Of a DNA stretch of 10,006 bases, positions 1-6,727 are shown in pieces (within the stretch, counting starts at the first letter, position 1; every line of letters starts with the position of its first letter). The DNA is from JBGTCY01 sp041748615 (GTDB taxonomy: Bacteria; Bacteroidota; Bacteroidia; Chitinophagales; CAIOSU01). Location of the stretch: the NCBI GenBank assembly GCA_041748615.1, contig JBGTCY010000291.1, forward strand, positions 1-10,006, read 5' to 3'. Under the pieces are notes generated by a model that had not been told where the DNA came from, ran no database searches, and worked only from the letters and a program-made list of their open reading frames with translations. Made by a program: the position numbers and the translations under genes.

Positions 1-3000
1 ATCCTGAAGTATTTTGGAGATTTCCGGCAGCGAAATAGGTTTTATTTTCACAAATTGAAACCTCCAGATTGATAACATAAGTCGGCAGTACGTTGAGATT
101 AGTTGTTAAAATACTATCACATCCGTTTGAAGCAACAAGCGTGTCAATGTAAGCGCCACCAATCGTTTGCCAGTTTCCACTCACAAAAAAACTATCATCA
201 TCACAAATAGTAACTGTTCTTGCCGCGAAGCGATGATTCTTAATCGTAAGATGTGTAACGATGACACTGTCACATCCGTTTTTAGCGGTGAGTGTGTCAT
301 AATAAAATCCAGTGGTGAATCGGAAACCGCCTTCCAGGAAAATGCTGTCGCCATTACAAATTGCCAAATTACGGTCATTGAGGTAAGTATTTTTTACGGT
401 CAAAGTCGTGATAACAACACTATCGCAACCGTTGGCAGCCGTCAGGGTATCGTAATAAATACCCGAAGTACTTCTGTTGGCTCCTCCTGCAAAATATTGT
501 TCATTGTTGCAGATTGATGCAGCGATGTTTTTTGTTTTTCGGGGGAGTACATTTAAAATAGTCAGTATAATACTATCACATCCGTTTAGTGCGGTCAGGG
601 TATCTAAATACAGTCCGGTGGTTGAGCGCGGTGCGCCTCCTGCAACATAACTTTCACCCTGACAAATGGAAACTGGATTGTATCTTGTAAATTTTTGCAA
701 CACCGTTAAATGTGTTGTTAAAATACTGTCACATCCGTTTGCTGCTGTCAGCGTGTCTTTGTAGCTGCCGGCAGTGGTTCGGTTAGCTCCACCGGCAAAA
801 TAGCTTTCTCCCTGGCAAATTGAAACATTCAATGTTTCAAACGCACGTGAATTAACAGATAATTCCGTGACGATGATGCTGTCGCAACCATTTAGCGCTG
901 TCAGGACATCAATATAGGTTCCACTGATATTACGCCATGCACCTTGAGCAAAATAAAATTCATTGTCGCAGATTGATACCGAAATGGTGTCTGAATAAAC
1001 CGGAAAAACATTTAATTCGCTGATGATAATACTGTCACATCCCCACACGGTCAGCAGCGTGTCAAAATAAATTCCAAGCTGTGTTTGATAGACGTTTTGA
1101 AGTAAAATACTGTCACCTGTGCAAATAGAAACTACCCTGTTTATCATCTCGGATTCTGCAATCGTTAACAGGGTAGTCACCACACTATCGCACCCACCGC
1201 TCGCCAGGAAAGTATCATGATATGCGCCAGCGCTGAATTGAAATGCTCCGCCAGTAAACAAGCTGTCACCATTACACAGCACTACTTCACGGGTAACTGC
1301 AATCGTGGATTCCACTGAAAGGTGGGTGATAATGATACTGTCACAGCCGGAATGTGCAGAGAATGTATCAACGTAAGTTCCTTCAATTTGTTGATAAGCG
1401 CCTCCGGCATAAATACTGTCGTTATCGCAGATATGAATAGCTCTTGTTTTTTGAAAAACCGGATTTACAAATAACTCAGTCACGAGGATGCTGTCACATT
1501 CTTGTGAAGTCAAGAACGAGTCCCTGTAAATTCCGGAAACAGTTTGAAAGGCTCCTCCAGCAAAAAAACTATCATCGCTGCAAATCGTAATTTGTTGGGT
1601 GGATGAGAATGCAAAATTCACTGTGAGCATCGTGACCACCACACTGTCACAGCCATTACTTGCAGAGAAAGTATCTATATATACACCTGGGATATTTTGA
1701 GGAGCGCCACCGGCAACATAAGTTTCATTGCTGCAAATCGTAACAGGTTTTACTTCAAAATAATCCGGGAGTACGGTCAGGGAGGTGATGATGATACTGT
1801 CGCAGCCATTTACAGCAACAAATGTATCACGATAAGTACCGGATTCAACTTGCCATGTGCCACCGGCAAAATAGTTTTCACCGCTACAAACAGAGACATC
1901 AGCCGTATTTTCAAATGCTGAAACTACATCGAGCAGCGTAATAACCACACTATCGCAGCCGTCCGTTGAGAGCAGCGTATCTTCATAAACTCCACTTGAT
2001 GACTGAAGCGCACCTCCGGCAAAGTAGGTTTCATTTGAACAAATCGTTACTTGTTGAATGACGCTGAGAGGTTCAATCACTTGCAATACTGTGATAATAA
2101 TACTGTCACAGTTGGAGCCCGGAAGCGTGTCGTAATAATTGCCGGTTGAAAAGCGGAAGGCGCCTGCCGCAAAAACACTGTCGCCTGCACAAATCGTAAT
2201 TGAAACGATATTGGTAACGGCAGCCTGCACCGAAAGTGAAGTCACCTCCACGCTGTCACAAAAGTGAATTGTCGGGAACGTGTCCCGGTAAACCCCTGAT
2301 ACTTTGCGATAGGCATTTCCCAAAAACAAGCTGTCACCATTACAAATTTCAATGTGCTTTGTGGACAGATAAACATGATTTACCACTAACTCTGTGATAA
2401 CTGTGCTGTCACAGCCGTTTGCCGCAATCAAAATATCTCTGTAAGTTCCCGGTATTGATTGTGACGCGCCTCCGGCAAAATGACTTTCCTGCTCACAAAT
2501 CGCAACGGGAACGATTGTTTCAATTGCGGAAGACACTGTCAGTTCAGTGATGAGAACACTGTCGCAACCATTGAGGGCGGTGAGTGTGTCGAAATAAATT
2601 CCGGAAATGTTTCTCCATGTGCCACCGGCAAAATAAAAATCTTCATGGCAAATCGTCACCTGTTGAATAACTGAAAAAACCGGCAATACAGAGAGTTCAG
2701 TGATGATGACACTGTCACAGCCATTCACTGCGGTTAAGGTGTCATAATAAATTCCGGATTGTGATTGAGGATTTCCACCGGCAACAAAACTTTCACCATC
2801 ACAAATGCTGATGAATTGAGAAGTTGAAAAAACCGGAAGGAGTTGAATCGTTGTGGCGATGATGCTGTCACAACTCTGAGCAGTAAGAAGAGTGTCATAA
2901 TATACGCCTGATGTTGTTTGTACCGCGCCTCCCGCGACATAACTTTCGCCTTCGCAAATTTCCATTGGAATATTGACAAGATAAACCGGAAGCAAACTCA

Positions 3001-6000
3001 ATTCCGTAATCACCGTACTGTCGCAGCCGTTGATTGCTGTGAATATATCAGTGTATGTTCCGACAGCAGATTGAAAAGCGCCACCGGCAAAATGACTTTC
3101 ATTTTCACAAATTGATACCTGAAGATTTGTTATAATCGAAGGGGTTACCGTAAGGTCAGTAATGAGAACACTGTCGCACCCATTGTAAGCAATGAGTGTA
3201 TCAAAATAAAATCCTGAATTAGTTTGATATGCGCCACCCGCAAAAAAGCTATCCTCATTGCAAATCGTCACTTGTTGATTTGTTGAATAAACCGGTAAAA
3301 CCGAAAGTTCAGTGATGATAATACTGTCACAACCATTTCCGGCAGTTAAGGTGTCATAATAAATTCCGTTTTGTGATTGAGGATTTCCACCGGCAACAAA
3401 ACTTTCACCCTCACAAATCTCAATCATTTGAGTGGTAGAAAATACCGGGAGAATTTGAATTTCAGTTGCAATAACACTGTCACAGCCTTGTGTGGTAAAA
3501 AGTGTATCATAAAAAATACCTGATGTAGTTTGTGCCGCTCCGCCTGCATCATAGTTTTCGCCATCACAGATTTCCACCTGTATCGAAGTAAATGCGGTTG
3601 GATGAAAGAATAAGTGTGTGAATGTGATACTGTCACAGCCTCCTGATGCGATGAAAGTATCGCTGTATATTCCAGATGCGTTTTGCCAGTCGCCACCAAC
3701 AAACACACTTTCACCAGCGCACGCGTAAATGTCAATGTTTTCAGTGACGATTGATTCAATCAGCAGGGTAGTGGTAACAATACTGTCACAACCTGCAACG
3801 GTTAAAAATGAATCAACATATTCTCCGGCATTTTTTTGATATGCCCCCCCGGTGAAAAAACTGTCATTTTCACAAATCATGATTTCTCTTGTGAAGGAGA
3901 ATAAAGGAAACACGGTAAGTTCAGTAATCAAAATACTGTCACATCCATTCAATGCTGTCAGGGTATCAAAATAGATTCCGGTTATTGTTTGGCTCGCTCC
4001 ACCGGCAAAATGACTTTCATTTTCACAAATTTCAATGTTGATTGTCGTAGAAAAAACAGGTATTACCGTCAGGTTGGTAATGACTAAGCTGTCACATCCG
4101 TTTTCGGCTGTAAACATGTCTGAATACATACCGGAAGTGGTTCTGAGTTGCCCTCCGGCAAAATAGCTTTCACCCAAACAAATGGAAACAGGGTTGTCAG
4201 TTAAATAACTGTTTAAGATAATTAATTCGGTGATGACCGTGCTGTCGCATCCGTTGGTTGCGGTGTGAAAATCAAAATAAAATCCCGCTTCATCCTGAAA
4301 TCCGCCTCCGACAAAGTAGCTTTCTCCCTGGCAGATTGCTATCGTGCGGTTTGTTGTTTTTTCCGGCTTTACAGTCAGTTGAGTCACCACCACGCTGTCA
4401 CATTGTTCAACATTCAACAATGAATCAATGTAAGTGCCCGAAGTTGTTTGTTGCGCGCCTCCCGCAAAATGACTTTCGCCTTCACAAATGGAAACATTGC
4501 GCAAGGTCAGATTGGTATTGTTAAAAATAATGTTCGTGATGATGACACTATCGCAGCCGTTGTGCGCTTCAAAAGTATCCATGTAAATTCCGCTGGAAGT
4601 TTGCCATGCCCCTTCCGCGAAAATGTTTTCTCCCTCACAGGCTGCAATGTTGACATTTTCAATGATGCGCGGTTCAACATACAGTTCTGTGATGATGATA
4701 CTGTCACAATTTGAAGCGGTGAAAAGCGAATCAAAATAGATTCCGGTTTCAGTTTGTGCAGCTCCGCCTGCAAAATAACTCTCTCCTTCGCAAATATTGA
4801 TTTGCAATGATTGAACAAATACCGGATTTACCGTCAGTTCGGTTTGAATAATACTGTCACAGCCAAATTGTGTGTTTAAAGTATCATCATAAATTCCGGG
4901 CTGAGTTTGAAAATAACCACCTGCAAAATGACTTTCGCCATCACAGATTTCCACCGGAAGGGAAATAATGAAAACCGGATGTACCGTCAGTTCAGTGATG
5001 ATGATACTGTCGCATCCATGAAGCGTCATTAAAGTATCAAAATAAAGTCCGGATTGAGTTTGAAAATTGTTTCCTGCAAAATGACTTTGCCCTTCACAAA
5101 TTTCTATTGGAACTGAAATAATGAAAGTAGGATACACCGTCAGTTCGGTGATAATAATACTGTCGCATCCATTAACTGATATTAAAGTATCAAAATAAAA
5201 TCCGGATTGCATCTGGAAATCGTTTCCGGCAAAATGACTTTCTCCTTCACAAATTTCAACTTGTATGTTCATCAGGTAGTTGGGAAAGACGTTGAGTTGC
5301 GTAATCACAATGCTGTCGCATCCAAAAGTGGTGGTCAATGAATCAAAATAACTTCCTGATTGTGTTTGCCACGCGCCTCCGGCAAAATGCGCCTCCCCGT
5401 CACAAATGTCTATCTGAACCTGCTTTTCAAATTCCATTAAAAAGGATAAGGAGGTGATGATGATGCTGTCGCAATTGTTAATTGTGGTAAGCGTATCATA
5501 AAATGTTCCGGCAGTAAATTGATATGCGCCTCCGGCAAAGAAGCTGTCCCCTTCACAAATTTCAATATCCTGTTGTTCAATGATTGCAGGAGATACGGTC
5601 AGGTTTGTTTCAATCATACTGTCACAACCCGATTGAGAAGTGAGGGTGTCATAATAAATTCCGCTGACAGTTTGGTAATCGCCTCCGGCAATGATGCTTG
5701 CTCCTTCACAAATGAAAATGTCCACTTGTGATAAATAGATAGGATGCACCGTTAAATCGGTGATAATAATACTGTCGCATCCATTTCCGGTTGTGAAACT
5801 ATCGGTATAAATTCCACTTTCCGTTTGCCAGTTTCCTCCGGCAAGAAAACTTTCACCCGCGCAAATCTCAACCGTGTTTGTAATTGAGCTTGCAGGCGAA
5901 ACAGTCAATGTGGTGGTGACTATGCTGTCACATTGATTGGCTGCGATATAAAAATCCTGGTACACACCGGAAGTGGTTTGCGAAGCCCCTCCCGCGAAAT

Positions 6001-6721
6001 AGCTTTGACCGGAACAGATGGAAACTGAAATGTTTGTTGAAGCAGACTGTAAAACCGAAAGTGTAGTTGCCACGATACTGCCGCAGTCGCCAACTGAAAG
6101 TGTATCGTAATAAACTCCGGTAGTTTTTCGGTAAACACCCCCCAATAAAATACTGTCACCCTGGCAAATACTCATATTGTCCTCATCAATAAAATAGCAG
6201 GCTGATTGATAGATGCTGCCGGTTCGGTTTAATCCGTTTAGTGAAACAAAGTAGTCGGCATTATTAAAAAACTCCCCGGTCCATGTGTCATTCATGATTT
6301 CAAACATCCCTGCACTCCCGTTAATCGGAATTTTCAGCAAGGAATATTCAGTATTGGTTGTCCAACTTGTACCCGTTGAATTGATGGTTTGCAAACCTTT
6401 TCCTCCGAATATCTGATAGGTAAATCCATTGTGACTTTCCTGCCCGCCTGACTTTTCCATCGGAAGATAGTTTGCAATGTTTCCTGTTTGAGTGATATTT
6501 CCGAGACCGGCATTACAGCCGCTGTGCCAGCGTAATGTGAACACGACATTTGAAACCACGCCATTAAAATTCCCGGAAGGACGCAGACGCACTTCAAGAG
6601 AATCATTCCCGATTTTAAATAATCCGATACTGACATTTGGTTGGGCAATTAAAGAATTGAACAACCCGCTTCCGCAGAGGGTAATGATGAGTAGGAATAA
6701 TATGTGGAGCGGTCTTTTCAC
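1..6721 (-). CDS. Giant secreted protein with 51-residue two-cysteine repeats (C-terminus beyond left edge)
   Basis: The frame is open from a GTG at 6721-6719 to the left edge, giving at least 2240 residues with no stop when translated throughout. An in-frame TAA (the stop of the upstream gene) lies three codons before the GTG, so the start cannot be further upstream. Residues 1-27 form a signal peptide: a KR n-region, a hydrophobic LFLLIITL core and an end near IAQ. Residues 28 to about 180 are a domain I do not recognise, rich in beta-prone segments. From about residue 183 on there are only repeats: I-C-E-G-E-S-x-F-A-G-G, then Q-T-x-S-G-x-Y-x-D-T-L, then G-C-D-S-I-I-I-T-E-L-T-V and a variable linker. 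Such C/GCDS repeats are typical of very large Bacteroidota surface proteins exported by the type IX system, often ending in a gliding-motility-associated C-terminal domain; that end is not visible here. A role as adhesin, matrix or stalk protein is inference. It follows the 922-residue gene by 6 nt and is probably co-transcribed with it. Confidence 0.93.
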   Translation of the reverse strand, partial: MKRPLHILFLLIITLCGSGLFNSLIAQPNVSIGLFKIGNDSLEVRLRPSGNFNGVVSNVVFTLRWHSGCNAGLGNITQTGNIANYLPMEKSGGQESHNGFTYQIFGGKGLQTINSTGTSWTTNTEYSLLKIPINGSAGMFEIMNDTWTGEFFNNADYFVSLNGLNRTGSIYQSACYFIDEDNMSICQGDSILLGGVYRKTTGVYYDTLSVGDCGSIVATTLSVLQSASTNISVSICSGQSYFAGGASQTTSGVYQDFYIAANQCDSIVTTTLTVSPASSITNTVEICAGESFLAGGNWQTESGIYTDSFTTGNGCDSIIITDLTVHPIYLSQVDIFICEGASIIAGGDYQTVSGIYYDTLTSQSGCDSMIETNLTVSPAIIEQQDIEICEGDSFFAGGAYQFTAGTFYDTLTTINNCDSIIITSLSFLMEFEKQVQIDICDGEAHFAGGAWQTQSGSYFDSLTTTFGCDSIVITQLNVFPNYLMNIQVEICEGESHFAGNDFQMQSGFYFDTLISVNGCDSIIITELTVYPTFIISVPIEICEGQSHFAGNNFQTQSGLYFDTLMTLHGCDSIIITELTVHPVFIISLPVEICDGESHFAGGYFQTQPGIYDDTLNTQFGCDSIIQTELTVNPVFVQSLQINICEGESYFAGGAAQTETGIYFDSLFTASNCDSIIITELYVEPRIIENVNIAACEGENIFAEGAWQTSSGIYMDTFEAHNGCDSVIITNIIFNNTNLTLRNVSICEGESHFAGGAQQTTSGTYIDSLLNVEQCDSVVVTQLTVKPEKTTNRTIAICQGESYFVGGGFQDEAGFYFDFHTATNGCDSTVITELIILNSYLTDNPVSICLGESYFAGGQLRTTSGMYSDMFTAENGCDSLVITNLTVIPVFSTTINIEICENESHFAGGASQTITGIYFDTLTALNGCDSILITELTVFPLFSFTREIMICENDSFFTGGAYQKNAGEYVDSFLTVAGCDSIVTTTLLIESIVTENIDIYACAGESVFVGGDWQNASGIYSDTFIASGGCDSITFTHLFFHPTAFTSIQVEICDGENYDAGGAAQTTSGIFYDTLFTTQGCDSVIATEIQILPVFSTTQMIEICEGESFVAGGNPQSQNGIYYDTLTAGNGCDSIIITELSVLPVYSTNQQVTICNEDSFFAGGAYQTNSGFYFDTLIAYNGCDSVLITDLTVTPSIITNLQVSICENESHFAGGAFQSAVGTYTDIFTAINGCDSTVITELSLLPVYLVNIPMEICEGESYVAGGAVQTTSGVYYDTLLTAQSCDSIIATTIQLLPVFSTSQFISICDGESFVAGGNPQSQSGIYYDTLTAVNGCDSVIITELSVLPVFSVIQQVTICHEDFYFAGGTWRNISGIYFDTLTALNGCDSVLITELTVSSAIETIVPVAICEQESHFAGGASQSIPGTYRDILIAANGCDSTVITELVVNHVYLSTKHIEICNGDSLFLGNAYRKVSGVYRDTFPTIHFCDSVEVTSLSVQAAVTNIVSITICAGDSVFAAGAFRFSTGNYYDTLPGSNCDSIIITVLQVIEPLSVIQQVTICSNETYFAGGALQSSSGVYEDTLLSTDGCDSVVITLLDVVSAFENTADVSVCSGENYFAGGTWQVESGTYRDTFVAVNGCDSIIITSLTVLPDYFEVKPVTICSNETYVAGGAPQNIPGVYIDTFSASNGCDSVVVTMLTVNFAFSSTQQITICSDDSFFAGGAFQTVSGIYRDSFLTSQECDSILVTELFVNPVFQKTRAIHICDNDSIYAGGAYQQIEGTYVDTFSAHSGCDSIIITHLSVESTIAVTREVVLCNGDSLFTGGAFQFSAGAYHDTFLASGGCDSVVTTLLTIAESEMINRVVSICTGDSILLQNVYQTQLGIYFDTLLTVWGCDSIIISELNVFPVYSDTISVSICDNEFYFAQGAWRNISGTYIDVLTALNGCDSIIVTELSVNSRAFETLNVSICQGESYFAGGANRTTAGSYKDTLTAANGCDSILTTHLTVLQKFTRYNPVSICQGESYVAGGAPRSTTGLYLDTLTALNGCDSIILTILNVLPRKTKNIAASICNNEQYFAGGANRSTSGIYYDTLTAANGCDSVVITTLTVKNTYLNDRNLAICNGDSIFLEGGFRFTTGFYYDTLTAKNGCDSVIVTHLTIKNHRFAARTVTICDDDSFFVSGNWQTIGGAYIDTLVASNGCDSILTTNLNVLPTYVINLEVSICENKTYFAAGNLQNTSG
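2351..3574 (-). repeat. Higher-order tandem duplication of a four-unit block (2 x 612 bp)
   Basis: Block A (3574-2963) and block B (2962-2351) each contain four 51-residue units that match in order better than neighbouring units match each other. The first units share LLPVFST or ILPVFST linkers and an IATxIQ segment. The second units share FVAGGNPQSQ and TELSVLPV. The third units share GCDSVLIT. The fourth units share ESHFAGGA and GCDSTVITEL. At the DNA level 3371-3409 is identical to 2759-2797 (39 nt), exactly 612 nt apart. This points to one unequal crossover or slippage event that copied four units together. Confidence 0.85.
4799..5257 (-). repeat. Three closely related adjacent repeat units
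   Basis: Units starting at 5257, 5104 and 4951 share ESHFAG or QSHFAG, Q-x-Q-S/P-G, GCDSII and TELTV. The first two also share a FIIS linker and a GN in place of GG. They are more alike than average neighbours, which fits local single-unit duplication as well as the four-unit event further along the array. Confidence 0.6.
6175..6640 (-). other. Unassigned N-terminal domain of the giant repeat protein
   Basis: Residues 28 to about 182, between the signal peptide and the first repeat. Visible segments include NVSIGLFKIGNDSLEVRLRP, then VVFTLRW, then a glycine- and asparagine-rich middle, and a C-terminal NADYFVSLNGL. Alternating hydrophobic stretches suggest a beta-sandwich. It carries one cysteine (C69) before the C175 that precedes the array. 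I cannot name a family. Similar leaders in other Bacteroidota surface proteins would make it a capping or binding module, which is inference. Confidence 0.5.
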
Positions 6722-6727
6722 GGCAGG

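Larger units (their letters stand above)
1..6175 (-). repeat. Tandem array: 40 complete and one partial 153-nt protein-coding repeats
   Basis: The codon for the second conserved cysteine (C of the GCDS motif) falls at 6085, 5932, 5779, 5626, 5473 and so on down to 121. All 39 intervals are 153 nt except the one between 2110 and 2260, which is 150 nt; there the unit has lost one residue before its NCDS. A 41st unit begins at about 54 and runs off the edge. Every complete unit keeps both cysteines. They are normally 28 residues apart, but 27 in the first unit (GDCGS instead of GCDS) and 27 in the shortened one. Most copies are diverged in DNA and conserved mainly in protein sequence, so the period is held by selection on the fold rather than by recent copying. 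The 6-8 residues after the T-V-x-P segment vary most and look like inter-repeat linkers. Confidence 0.95.

Noticed and set aside
2100..2270. Possible frameshift where the period drops from 153 to 150 nt
   Set aside because: The loss is exactly one codon; the frame continues without a stop on both sides and the motifs stay in register.
167..6159. Numerous short open frames on the plus strand and in the other minus frames across the repeat array (for example 167-517, 1697-1921, 4448-4714)
   Set aside because: They recur with the 153-nt period and are antisense or out-of-frame images of the long minus-strand repeat frame. They have no domain, signal or start context of their own.
1..6175. Regularly spaced repeats suggesting a CRISPR or non-coding satellite array
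   Set aside because: The unit is 153 nt, the frame is open throughout, and conservation is at protein level (paired cysteines, GCDS); no short identical repeats separated by unique spacers.
6722..6727. Terminator or promoter between the two minus-strand genes
   Set aside because: The gap is six bases, too short for either; co-transcription is the simpler reading.
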